Assembly: GCF_026262505.1 (NCBI RefSeq)
Contig: NC_067206.1
Coordinates: 15,992,205 to 16,056,204, forward strand
Length of the DNA: 64,000 nucleotides
Reading direction: 5' to 3'
Source: Trichomonas vaginalis G3
Lineage: Eukaryota > Parabasalia > Trichomonadida > Trichomonadidae
The notes beneath the pieces are model-generated. The model worked only from the letters and a program-made list of their open reading frames with translations. It was not told where the DNA came from and did no database searches. Position 1 is the stretch's first letter; each line of letters starts with the position of its first letter. Positions 40,173 to 50,253 of the stretch are shown in pieces. The translations under genes were made by a program, and so were the position numbers.

Positions 40173-41048
40173 ATGTTAGAAAAAAAGTTTGCTGACATTG
40201 ACAAAAAATTTGAGAATGTTTTAAACAAGAACAAGAGGAAGTTAGAAAATGCTCAGATAAAGCCTATACATGACAAGTTCTTATTTGCTCAGAATGGTAT
40301 AACAGGTCTAATTGCACCACCTGGGTCGGGTAAGACTTTCACTTATCTTAAAATGGCTGCACAACAACAGAACTAGATGAGAAGAACCCATTCTATGAGT
40401 TAGTTGTCATTTGTAGTACTTCTGGTCAATTTGACCAAACCGTCAATTCGTTCAAAGATATTATAAAGAAGTCTAAGTTAGTATGTATAAAAGACTCTGA
40501 GTTGTTAGATTGGATAAAGAAGTACCAAAGAAGAGTTTTGAAGTACAATGCTATAAAATGAGTATATAAATTCTAAGTTTAAAGACCCAAATGAGGAAAT
40601 GCAGAGAATATTAGAGAAGAAACACTTCAGAAACAAACAGAAAGAGATAGAATACATTTCGAAGAAATTGCAATCTTACGATTGGAAGACATACCCTCAT
40701 AGATGTCTTCTTATCTTAGATGACTTTGCTTCTCATCCTTTGTTAAAGAACAGAGAACAAGATATGTGTCGAATTCTTAAGAAGCTCAGACACTTTAACA
40801 TCTCAGTTGTCATTTGTGTACAGACAGCCAAGAGTTTAAGTAAGGATGTAAAGAGAATACTTACTGACATTGTACTTTTCCCCGGATTGTCCGAAGACGA
40901 TTTCATGGAACTTATGAAAGAGTCCATGGCAGGTAAGTTTGACAGACATGAACTATGGGAGAAGTACAAAGTCATACAAGACCCTCATACTTCTTTCAGA
41001 ATTCACATCTACGCAAACAAAGTTCAAATTGTAAAAAGTCAAGCTTGA
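40173..41048 (+). pseudogene. FtsK/HerA-type packaging ATPase (E2 copy, broken)
   Basis: Counterpart of 15292-16167 with the same Walker A (APPGSGKT) and Walker B (LLILDDF) motifs. Lightly broken. Confidence 0.75.
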
Positions 41049-41141
41049 AAAATGTAAGTGTTTAGTCTTAGTCTGTTGTGGTTCTGCAGCTTTCGGTTCT
41101 TCTGGCTTTGGAAGACATTCAGGAAGAGGAACGTCGGACAT
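41039..41141 (-). pseudogene. Remnant of the Pro-rich gene next to the 22-bp repeats (E2)
   Basis: SDVPLPECLPKPEEPKAAEP resembles the first residues of the E1 gene at 17484-17969. Only this start region is present, immediately after the ATPase gene. Confidence 0.5.
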
Positions 41142-41150
41142 TCGTTTGTG

Positions 41151-41390
41151 TCCTGTCGGAAGGAAGAACTTTTTCTGTCGGAAGGAAGAACTTTTTCTGT
41201 CTGAAGGAAAAATTTTTTCTGTCGTTCGACCAAAAAGTTCTCAATTTTCGAAAATTTGAATGGCTTACGGACGAACAACAGGAAAATTTTTTCCTGTCTG
41301 AAGGAAATTTTTTTTCCTGTCTGAAGGAAATTTTTTCCCTGTTGGAAGGAAATTTTTTTCCTGTCTGAAGGAAGGACTCGGAATGTCGGA
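41151..41390. repeat. 22-bp direct repeats around a palindrome (E2 version)
   Basis: Units starting CTGTCGGAAGGAAGAACTTT (22-bp period) and later CTGTCTGAAGGAAATTTTTT variants flank a central stretch with AATTTTCGAAAATT (41243-41256). The layout and period match 17970-18343, but the unit sequence is unrelated. Confidence 0.6.
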
Positions 41391-41475
41391 TGGAAGGACT
41401 CGGAATGCCAGAAGGATTTGACAAGACAATTGACCTTATAGAGCTACCTGAGCCATCTGAAGTCAAGCTTGAAAA
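41391..41475 (+). pseudogene. Remnant matching the E1 121-aa gene
   Basis: GACCTTATAGAGCTACCTGA and GAGCCATCTGAAGTCAAGCT resemble the early part of 18344-18709. Too short to be functional. Confidence 0.4.
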
Positions 41476-41488
41476 ATAAATGGTTCAT

Positions 41489-42290
41489 TTACTCTACTTG
41501 TTTGAAGTTGTCAAAATACTCTGTTATTTTTTCTTTCAGTAGCGGCAAATCTTCTTTGAAGGTAAGTATTGTACAACCTTTAATATCATAGTGTGTTTGA
41601 GGTAACGTATCTTGAACTATTTGTTTCACATCTTCATTTGGTGTCATTGAAATCGGTAAGTTTTCGCGATAGAACCAATTTCTGTCAGATTTGTAAATCT
41701 TAGCAAGGTCGTAAAAGCTTTTTGTTGTTCTTCTGATAAATGCACATAACCATATCTCTGTCTTCTTCATTTTCCACTCTTCAGTATAAATCATATACTT
41801 ATAGTTCTTTTCCTTTCCTTTTGGTACCGAACGTGGTATTCTTTTCTGAAGGCTTTTTGTCTTTGGCTTCAAGCTTGTTTTTCCATCTCTTCACGTCTTG
41901 TCTATGAATTTCATCTAACATCATGAAAATATAACAAGCATAACGAGTGAAGCCCACATTGACAACAGCATTTACAAGAAGTCTATGTACATAATATCCT
42001 CTCAAACCATTTGGCAAATTTTTACGATTTTCATAGAGTTTTGGCGACCCCGGAAAAAGTCGGGGTCGCTGTGCTTCGCTCAAAAGTTCTTTTGTCTGTT
42101 GGTTTTTGAACCAATCGTCTGTATGTTTGGTATCTGGAGCAAAACATGCTGTCAAAATACTTTGCATTTGGTACATATCGTCTTTGACCGAACGAATGAG
42201 ACGTAACTGTTTGTTAAACTGAACCCACTCGTATTCTTCATTTATGTCTTCATGAACGATAGCAGTTGTTGTGTTCTCTGATGTTGACAT
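41489..42290 (-). pseudogene. STSENTT-start protein with MSV199/DUF3627-like C-terminal region (E2 copy, broken)
   Basis: The first 65 residues match the 128-aa E1 protein (16863-17249). The rest is different: VHRLLVNAVVNVGFTRYACY, a charged helix, and a downstream region with TEEWKMKKTEIWLCAFIRR and NWFYRENLPISMTPNEDV. These recall the C-terminal parts of KilA/MSV199 proteins of large DNA viruses, at low confidence. It lies left of the KilA-N gene, whereas in E1 it lies to the right. Confidence 0.45.
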
Positions 42291-42345
42291 ATCTGTCCTT
42301 ACATACAAAATAAAAAAAATATTTTATAAAAAACTAACGTTATTT
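42291..42345 (-). promoter_or_regulatory. AT-rich upstream block (E2)
   Basis: Same modules as 17250-17310 (CTTACATACAAAATAAAAAA, AAAAACTAACGTTA). Confidence 0.5.
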
Positions 42346-42382
42346 CCTGACTTTCAAAACACAAAAGACCAAAATAAACGCT

Positions 42383-42993
42383 TTACATGTATTTTTCAGC
42401 AACTTCGTCAAATAATTTTATAGCTTTACCTATCTCATCTACTTCAAACGTTTCTTTACCTTTCGTGGAGCACCATACATTTTCTCAAACTTTTCAAGTA
42501 GTTCTGTTTCAGCAGCTCTCATATCGTTAACGAACACAACCTTAACTCTATTGACTATACTGTCATATCTTTGAGTTATATTATATGTTCTTCCTATCTT
42601 ATATCTTTTTGTATTGAAGTCCTTCGGTTTCTGAACGATGTAAAGTAAGCCTTCACTGCAACGTTCAGTATCGAATGAACCATATGTTATGAAGTTATAT
42701 CCAACAACTGGGTCAATCCATAACAAAACTATTGGTATAAGACTTTTGTCTATAAGATATGCTGTAGTTCCATAGAATCTTACCGATATCATAAGCTCAG
42801 GATTTCTTGTCAAAATTTTCTGAGTTGAAGCAATTCCAACCCAATGGGATGTTTTCTTTCCAGATGGAGATATAATGTCTGACAAAGAATATTTCTTGTA
42901 TTTCTTTGAGTATCTTACGTTTAAATCACCTATTCGAACCACTTTGGTGTCATTGTCTATCTTTTTAACTGTTTCAAACTCAGTGTTTGTCAT
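42383..42993 (-). pseudogene. KilA-N plus T5orf172 protein (E2 copy, broken)
   Basis: Same domains as 16179-16790, with a patch of different residues in the KilA-N part (SGKKTSHWVGIAS against SGKRAKDWVRNAS). Located after, not before, the STSENTT gene. Confidence 0.7.
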
Positions 42994-43047
42994 TTTCTGT
43001 TCTTACATACAAAATAAAAAATATTTTATAAAAAACTAACTTTATTT

Positions 43048-43527
43048 TTTCTATTTTGTATCTTAAGGAAATTCATGAAATGTGGTCATTTTTTTACGAT
43101 TTCAGGGATTTTTTTGACGAAGTGTCAAAGTTCACTTCGTAAAAAAATAACAGTTATATAATGAAAAAGTGTCATTTTTTCACGATTTTCATGAGTTTTA
43201 GGCGACCCCGGAAAAAGTCTAAATCGCAATTTTTTCATTTATCTTGTATAAAAGATATGATTTCAGGGATTTTTTTGACGAAGTGTCAAAGTTCACTTGG
43301 TAAAAAAATAACAGTTATATAATGAAATTTGGTCATTTTTTCACGATTTCAGGGATTTTTTTGACGAAGTGTCAAAGTTCACTTCGTAAAAAAATAACAG
43401 TTATATAATGAAATTTGGTCATTTTTTCACGATTTCAGGGATTTTTTTGACGAAGTGTCAAAGTTCTCTTCGTAAAAAAATAACAGTTATATAATGAAAT
43501 TTGGTCATTTTTTTCAGCAAAAATATA
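43048..43527. repeat. Noncoding direct repeats of about 95 bp (E2)
   Basis: Four copies of a unit with GATTTCAGGGATTTTTTTGA, CGTAAAAAAATAACAGTTAT and TTGGTCATTTTTTCACGATT, related to 18716-19003. No gene. Confidence 0.75.
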
Positions 43528-43640
43528 TTTTAGGGTAGATGGTTTTTAGGTGTCACCAGGTCCCTCGGTCCCTCGGTCCCTCGGTCAACTAACATCTTTT
43601 TGAAAATAGTGACAACATGACATTTTGACAACAACACAGG
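43528..43640 (+). repeat. Left arm of inverted repeat around the 302-aa gene (E2)
   Basis: Same as 19003-19115; partner at 46345-46456. Confidence 0.75.
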
Positions 43641-43725
43641 AAATAAACTTCTTCGTAAATGTTTTGTCAAAACTTCTTCGTCAATGAGCGTAAATCAGAC
43701 AAAAATATATTTCTACCATAAAGTT

Positions 43726-44637
43726 TCACAAGCGTTTTACATGGTATATGTTGTGATGGTTCATGACTTTAAACAGTTTTGTAGCTTCTATTTCTTCTGT
43801 CAGTATGTCAAAAGTTTTAACAATGCCGAAGGTTTCTTTATATTTCTTCTTGACGTCAGATAGAAGGAAATCGTCAGCAGTTGGATAGTTTTTGTTCAGA
43901 AATGTCAACATGTCCATTTTATCTTCTGCTGGTTTCTCTACTTCTTTCTTTAAGTCAGCATAGTCGTTTCTCATTCTTTCTATCTCTTTGACGGAGTAGT
44001 TATATTTCTTCATTGCTGCTTTACATTTTGAACATTGTGGGTTCATTTTAGCATTGTACATTGAAACCTTACCTGCTAAAACAACTAAGGCGTAAATGGT
44101 TTTCTTTAACTCAAAAGTTGCGGGTTTTATTTGTCCGTTCCATACTTTACCTCTTCTATCTTTTCTCTTATCTGCCATACATACACATTTTGCAACTAAC
44201 GAAACAAAGTTGTCGTAGGTCTTAAATTCTTCAGATTTATATATGTCAATGAAATATACCATGTCGCAATCTTTGTCCATGACTTTGTGGTTGCAATGAA
44301 ATCCAAGAAACTCATAGTTTACCTTACGTATGAACTTCTTTATTTCTACTGAGTCAGTTGCTTTGACTTCAATTTCATCGAATTCAGGAATAGTAAGCTT
44401 TTGTTGTTGTATTTCAGGAAGTTTAGGTAGATGGTCGATGAGGTCCTGCATTTCATAAAGATACTGTTCATTTGTTTCATCTTTCGCACTACAGTCTAAA
44501 TCTCCTTGGAGAAGTTCTTGCTTTATCTTCTGGATTTCTGTTTCGAAAGTATATGAAGAAGGAATGAAGCTTTTCATCTCTACTAACATAGATGTTGGGT
44601 TCATGACTAAAGAGTTTGGTGCTGTTGTTGCTAACAT
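43726..44637 (-). CDS. 303-aa cassette protein (E2)
   Basis: Counterpart of 19201-20109 with scattered substitutions and one small difference in the RDKDRRG region. The single CxxC (CSKCKAAMKKYNYS) and HHNIYHVKRL end are kept. It looks whole in both elements, unlike many neighbours. Confidence 0.7.
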   Translation of the reverse strand: MLATTAPNSLVMNPTSMLVEMKSFIPSSYTFETEIQKIKQELLQGDLDCSAKDETNEQYLYEMQDLIDHLPKLPEIQQQKLTIPEFDEIEVKATDSVEIKKFIRKVNYEFLGFHCNHKVMDKDCDMVYFIDIYKSEEFKTYDNFVSLVAKCVCMADKRKDRRGKVWNGQIKPATFELKKTIYALVVLAGKVSMYNAKMNPQCSKCKAAMKKYNYSVKEIERMRNDYADLKKEVEKPAEDKMDMLTFLNKNYPTADDFLLSDVKKKYKETFGIVKTFDILTEEIEATKLFKVMNHHNIYHVKRL

Positions 44638-44784
44638 GTTCTTACAATAAAAATAAAAAATATTTTTTTTAAAAAACTAACTTTATTTTTTATGTTTTTT
44701 GTGAAAGTGTCAAAATTCATGAGTTTTGGTTGAAAAATACGGTGGAGCCAAAAGTGGCTCGACCTCAAAACAAGCATTTTGTGA

Positions 44785-46344
44785 AGAAGTCTTGACAAAA
44801 CATATACGAAGAAGTCTTGACAAAACATGTACGATGAAGTCTTGACAAAACATGTACGATGAAGTCTTGACAAAACATATACGAAGAAGTCTTGACAAAA
44901 CATGTACGATGAAGTCTTGACAAAACATGTACGATGAAGTCATGACAAAACATTTACGAAGAAGTCTTGACAAAACATGTACGATGAAGTCTTGACAAAA
45001 CATGTACGATGAAGTCATGACAAAACATTTACGAAGAAGTCTTGACAAAACATTTACGAAGAAGTCTTGACAAAACATGTACGATGAAGTCATGACAAAA
45101 CATTTACGAAGAAGTCTTGACAAAACATGTACGATGAAGTCTTGACAAAACATATACGAAGAAGTCTTGACAAAACATGTACGATGAAGTCTTGACAAAA
45201 CATGTACGATGAAGTCATGACAAAACATTTACGAAGAAGTCTTGACAAAACATTTACGAAGAAGTCTTGACAAAACATGTACGATGAAGTCATGACAAAA
45301 CATTTACGAAGAAGTCTTGACAAAACATTTACGAAGAAGTCTTGACAAAACATTTACGATGAAGTCATGACAAAACATGTACGATGAAGAAGTTTATTTC
45401 CTGGACTGTTGTCAAAATGTCATGTTGTCACACTTTTTCAGAGAAGTTAAAATGACCGAGGGACCGAGGGACCGAGGGACCTGGTGACACCTTCAGTTCT
45501 TCAAAACATTTACGAAGAAGTCTTGACAAAACATTTACGATGAAGTCATGACAAAACATTTACGATGAAGTCATGACAAAACATGTACGATGAAGAAGTT
45601 TATTTCCTGGACTGTTGTCAAAATGTCATGTTGTCACACTTTTTCAGAGAAGTTAAAATGACCGAGGGACCGAGGGACCGAGGGACCTGGTGACACCTTC
45701 AGTTCTTCAAAACATTTACGAAGAAGTCTTGACAAAACATTTACGATGAAGTCATGACAAAACATGTACGATGAAGAAGTTTATTTCCTGGACTGTTGTC
45801 AAAATGTCATGTTGTCACACTTTTTCAGAGAAGTTAAAATGACCGAGGGACCGAGGGACCGAGGGACCTGGTGACACCTTCAGTTCTTCAAAACATTTAC
45901 GAAGAAGTCTTGACAAAACATTTACGATGAAGTCATGACAAAACATGTACGATGAAGAAGTTTATTTCCTGGACTGTTGTCAAAATGTCATGTTGTCACA
46001 CTTTTTCAGAGAAGTTAAAATGACCGAGGGACCTGGTGACACCTTCAGTTCTTCAAAACATTTACGAAGAAGTCATGACAAAACATTTACGATGAAGAAG
46101 TCTTGACAAAACATATACGAAGAAGTCATGACAAAACATGTACGATGAAGAAGTCTTGACATTTTCCTGGACTGTTGTCAAAATGTCATGTTGTCACACT
46201 TTTTCAGAGAAGTTAAAATGACCGAGGGACCGAGGGACCGAGGGACCTGGTGACACCTTCAGTTCTTCAAAACATTTACGAAGAAGTCTTGACAAAACAT
46301 TTACGATGAAGTCATGACAAAACATGTACGATGAAGAAGTTTAT
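44785..46344. repeat. Expanded 25-bp satellite with five to six higher-order units (E2)
   Basis: About 25 tandem 25-bp units (44785-45385). They are followed by repeats of about 180 bp, each with GGACTGTTGTCAAAATGTCA, a CCGAGGGA run, CCTGGTGACACC, CTTCAGTTC and two or three 25-bp units. The E1 equivalent is about 640 bp, so the array has grown or shrunk by about 900 bp. Reading frames across it are repeat artefacts. Confidence 0.9.
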
Positions 46345-46456
46345 TTCCTGGACTGTTGTCAAAATGTCATGTTGTCACACTTTTTCAGAGAAGTTAAAAT
46401 GACCGAGGGACCGAGGGACCGAGGGACCTGGTGACACCTAAAAACCATCTACCCTA
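46345..46456 (-). repeat. Right arm of inverted repeat around the 303-aa gene (E2)
   Basis: Ends AAAAACCATCTACCCTAAA, inverted counterpart of 43528-43640. Confidence 0.75.
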
Positions 46457-46467
46457 AACTTTATTTT

Positions 46468-47328
46468 TCAATACTTTTTCAGCACTTTTCCGTAGTTGTA
46501 TATGAAAGACAATTCGAGATAAAAGTCATAGTACAATGGTATTATATGCTGCACACCATTTGTTGTGAACCAAACTTGAAAGTCAGAGAAACTGTTACTA
46601 GGTGGTTCGTAGAATTTAGAAGCAAAGTCATAAACGTCCTTACCAATACATAGAAAACTATTGTTGCTTGAACTGAAACTTGCATGGCACATAACATTTT
46701 GAGGGTCAAACACGTTTCTATAAACTGTCAAATCTGCTGGTGGAAGTATAAATTGAAATGGACCATCTGGTGGTAATGGTTCGTTCTGGTTTAGTAACCG
46801 AAGAAATTGTGCCCAAGAACGTTTGTCTACTTTCCAAAATAAAAACTCTGTATCTCTTGGAGGGTTAATTTCAATCTTTTGAAATGAAACGGTGGAGTTC
46901 ATCTTGTCATATTCTAGTTTCAGATAGTATGTTCCATTTAGTAAAGAGGCGTATTTTTCTTGAAATTCCCAATAGTATTTGTTCATTTGAGTTTGAAAGT
47001 CATTTAGAGTTTTCTCAAGACTTTCGTCTGAACGAACTGTAAAGATCCTCATTTCATCAAATTTGTCTATTAGACCATCAGAACCTTTATACTGCCCATG
47101 AAAATATACTGCGAACATAAACGCGTTAGTTCTATTTGAAAACAAAACTCTTCTAAATCCTATTGCCTTTGCATCTGAAGGACTTTGAAGCCAACGAATT
47201 GGATAGTCAAACCTGTAAGCTCGGGATGAAATTTCTTCATCTGAAATAGTCATACCAGCATTTGTAAAGATATAGTCTAATGGTTTTGTATCTGCTACTT
47301 TTGTTCTTTGTTTTTCAACCTGAAGCAT
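46468..47328 (-). CDS. 286-aa minor-capsid-like paralog A (E2)
   Basis: Differs from 21084-21944 by only a few residues. Reads whole. Its first 34 bases overlap the end of the HNH gene. Confidence 0.65.
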   Translation of the reverse strand: MLQVEKQRTKVADTKPLDYIFTNAGMTISDEEISSRAYRFDYPIRWLQSPSDAKAIGFRRVLFSNRTNAFMFAVYFHGQYKGSDGLIDKFDEMRIFTVRSDESLEKTLNDFQTQMNKYYWEFQEKYASLLNGTYYLKLEYDKMNSTVSFQKIEINPPRDTEFLFWKVDKRSWAQFLRLLNQNEPLPPDGPFQFILPPADLTVYRNVFDPQNVMCHASFSSSNNSFLCIGKDVYDFASKFYEPPSNSFSDFQVWFTTNGVQHIIPLYYDFYLELSFIYNYGKVLKKY

Positions 47329-47939
47329 TTAATATATGTAAAAATATATTGTTTTAAAATGGTATGCCATATAGCTTTCTTGAATTTGTTAAGAAGTATT
47401 TGAACGTATTTTCCATCTGTATCTCTAGTGTTTACATAAGCATAGCCCGCCTTAGTAAAATATACTTGTAATTTCCTATAGTTTACGCCGGTATAAAAGT
47501 AGAAAGAGTCTTGTTCTTCGCTATAGTAGTAAAACTCAAACGTATGCTCGCCATAGTCTGTAATTTCAATTGTTTCATCTTCTAGTTCGTCGACAAATTC
47601 GAATACAATATCTCCAAATTTGCCTTTGTTCTTATTGTTTTCAGAACGAGTGACCCAACGTAAGTTTTCAAGTCTATTGTCGTTTCTTATACGGTTTATA
47701 TGGTCTACAAAAGGTAAATTGTTAGGATTCAGTATAAAATGAGTTGCAATGACAACATGTTTAAAATAGTGTTTCCCACCCATCTTCATAATAGCATATC
47801 CGTCATTTTGCTCCCATTCGCTTAAAACTCTTTTTGTCTTTTTGTTTCTGACTTCAAATGACTCACAACAGTGAATTTCATATTTCTCATCTAACAAACA
47901 AGTTTCCCAACGGTCTTCTCCAACAAACTCAGCGTACAT
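47295..47939 (-). CDS. HNH homing-type endonuclease, 214 aa (E2 only)
   Basis: NUMOD4-like start (WETCLLDEKYEIHCCESFEV) followed by an HNH domain: KHVVIATHFI, then VDHINRIRNDNRLENLRWVT and SENNKNK, with the His-Asn-His/Asn order of phage and viral homing endonucleases. The C-terminal 100 residues are beta-rich and unassigned. Such enzymes cut DNA at a site and drive their own spread. It sits in the slot taken by the 239-aa gene in E1. A 92-bp direct repeat of its own 5' region lies just upstream (48006-48097). Confidence 0.8.
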   Translation of the reverse strand: MYAEFVGEDRWETCLLDEKYEIHCCESFEVRNKKTKRVLSEWEQNDGYAIMKMGGKHYFKHVVIATHFILNPNNLPFVDHINRIRNDNRLENLRWVTRSENNKNKGKFGDIVFEFVDELEDETIEITDYGEHTFEFYYYSEEQDSFYFYTGVNYRKLQVYFTKAGYAYVNTRDTDGKYVQILLNKFKKAIWHTILKQYIFTYIKCFRLKNKEQK

Positions 47940-48097
47940 TTCAAATAAAATAAAAAAATATTTTTTAAAAAATATATGGTTTAAAAAACGTTTTTACTTC
48001 ATGCCATTTCATATTTCTCATCTAACAAACAAGTTTCCCAACGGTCTTCTCCAACAAACTCAGCGTACATTTCAAATAAAATAAAAAAATATTTTTT
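47875..48097. repeat. 92-bp direct repeat of the HNH gene 5' end
   Basis: Copies at 47875-47966 and 48006-48097. A shorter match (TCATATTTCTCATCTAACAA) sits at 21990-22009 in E1. Confidence 0.85.
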
Positions 48098-48100
48098 TCT

Positions 48101-48685
48101 TTACTTTACATAACCGCCTGAAGCCATAAGTCTTTGACGCCAACCCATACCAGCTAATGAAGGTTGACTTGGTTTAGTTTGGAAACTAAACTTTGGTTTT
48201 GGTTTATCTTCAGTTTTTGGTTTCTCTTCTTCTATCGGTTTTTCGTCACTTTTCGGTTCCTTTGACTTTACCTCACTTGCAGGAATAGTTGTGTCGTCAA
48301 CATCTTCATAAATATCATATGCCATTTGTTTTTGTTTTCCTTTCAACTTTTTGTGTTTGTTGTAAAGTTTAGAATATTTCGACTCTAAGTCAATGAGATG
48401 TTCTATAATGAACTGTTGGTCAGTGAAGTAAACTTTTCCATCTGTTGTCTCGAAAGCTCCTTCAGACTTCAATATTTTATTTGTGAGAGTCTGTTTCTTT
48501 TTTGAGATACTAGCCGTTCCATTTTTATGAAAAGTGACTTTGTAGTTAGGGTTTGTATTTCCAGACCTGGCACTTTCTATTATTGAATTTTTCTCTTCAT
48601 CTGTAAGTTCTTTGACAGGTTTTGACAATGGTTCTGAACTTTTTGTTTGTGGTGTCAAATCTACCGTTTCAACTTCTTCGGTCAT
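48101..48685 (-). CDS. 194-aa charged protein (E2)
   Basis: Counterpart of 22751-23335 with a few substitutions, same GMGWRQRLM tip. Reads whole. Confidence 0.65.
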   Translation of the reverse strand: MTEEVETVDLTPQTKSSEPLSKPVKELTDEEKNSIIESARSGNTNPNYKVTFHKNGTASISKKKQTLTNKILKSEGAFETTDGKVYFTDQQFIIEHLIDLESKYSKLYNKHKKLKGKQKQMAYDIYEDVDDTTIPASEVKSKEPKSDEKPIEEEKPKTEDKPKPKFSFQTKPSQPSLAGMGWRQRLMASGGYVK

Positions 48686-48704
48686 TTCATCTCAGTAAAA
48701 AATT

Positions 48705-48857
48705 TTAGTTTGGTTTGTTTTCAACTGGTTGTTGTTGTTTTTTAAGTCGGTCTAAAACTTCCTGAGGTATAGGAAGAACTTGACAAACACGTTGTGTAAC
48801 TGCTGGAAGCCGACAAATCCATCTTGAACCCATTTGTCTCAATGCTGTATTGTTCAT
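48705..48857 (-). CDS. 50-aa small protein (E2)
   Basis: Counterpart of 23370-23504. The first 39 residues are the same; the tail is Gln-rich (KKQQQQPVENKPN). Confidence 0.55.
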   Translation of the reverse strand: MNNTALRQMGSRWICRLPAVTQRVCQVLPIPQEVLDRLKKQQQPVENKPN

Positions 48858-48876
48858 TTCATCTCAGTAAAAAACT

Positions 48877-49278
48877 TTACATTCCCCACGTTTTGAGGCG
48901 GTTGAGGTTGGTTATTGTTTACCCATTGTTGTGCATGGTTATATCCTCTGTTAAAGAATCTTTCACCTTGGTCCATATAGTGTCCTGCTTGGTTATAGTA
49001 GTCATTTGCTTTGTTATAATAGTTTCCTGCTTGTCTTCCTACATTGTCCATCCATCCTTGAACTTTTCCTCTTGTTTCAGGATTTGGAATAAGATTTGTT
49101 GCATCTCGTGCTACATCCCAACCTTTCTGTACAGTTTGTATAATAGGTTGTGCTTTCTCTTTAAGTATACCTAATGTACTCAAAATCTTCCTTCCAATTC
49201 CAAATGCACCTCTAGCTATTGTTCCCACTGCGGGCAAAAATCTGGATGCAACTCTGCTAATGCGCCAAATAAACCCAT
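48877..49278 (-). pseudogene. Amphipathic capsid-peptide-like protein (E2 copy, broken)
   Basis: Same gene as 23524-23925, nearly identical in the Tyr/Asn-rich C-terminal part. Broken. Confidence 0.55.
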
Positions 49279-49295
49279 TTCTTATAGGGTAAAAA

Positions 49296-50253
49296 ATGAC
49301 GAATCCAAACAAGGACCCCTATGTTTCTAAAAGCGACAGAAAGCACTCATGATAAAAATCTTTAGTTCAACACCAAATGCTTGGTTTATGGATATCTTGG
49401 AAAACATTCCGAGGTATAGAGAAGATGGACCACCATACTGGCTAATATTTATCGGTCAAAACACAAGATACTGTGAAGCCATACCATTACAGTCCAAAAA
49501 TATTTTAGATATCTTAGCAGCTTTGACAATATTTGTTGACAAATACCATCCAACAAAACTGACATCTGACTGTGAAAGTTTCTTTCAAATCAGACGATAT
49601 TAAAAACTATCTGCGTTCAAAAAATGTAAACCAATATTTCATTGTCGACCAAAACCATTCTGCCTCTTGGTGTCATTGACGGTTGTATAAAAATGTTAAG
49701 AGACTTAAAACCAACCACAAGGTGGTGAAGCAAATGAAATGTCATATGACGACAAATATAGACACTTCTCCATGGCAAAGATGAGACAAGTTTTAAATAT
49801 TTACAATAACCGTAAACAAAAAGGTTTGGGAAACCACTCCCCGAAGAAATGAAAAACAACCCTGACTTAGAGAAAGACTATATATTTAATAATTTAGTCA
49901 AAAGAGACAAACAAGAAAAAATGCCGGGCTTCAAACTTCAGAAAGGTACAAAGTAAAAATAGAAATACCTAAACGCGACCCATATGAAAATACATTGACT
50001 ATGACAACAATGGAACCCGACAGGTACTCACATTCGTGTTCGTAAAAATAGAAGAAAGTATACAAGAGAATATTATGAAGTTTTAGGCAAACATGGCAAA
50101 ATGTACAGACTGCAAGCAGAAGATAAAACTACTATTGCCAGACCTCGTTTCAAACTTGTCAAAGTTCAAGGCGGTATACTTTCAAAGACAGTTCCTAACA
50201 AATATAAGACAACTCCTGACGAATATGCTAAAGAAGTTGAAAATGACGACTAA
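49296..50253 (+). pseudogene. rve-type integrase (E2 copy, broken)
   Basis: Counterpart of 23943-24902; AWFMDILENIPRY is visible. Several breaks. Confidence 0.75.

Noticed and set aside
44631-45353. Minus-strand frames with repeated FCQDF and VLSRLL segments
   Set aside because: They are the 25-bp satellite read through; the 25-aa period is three repeat units. No start context and no conservation outside the array.
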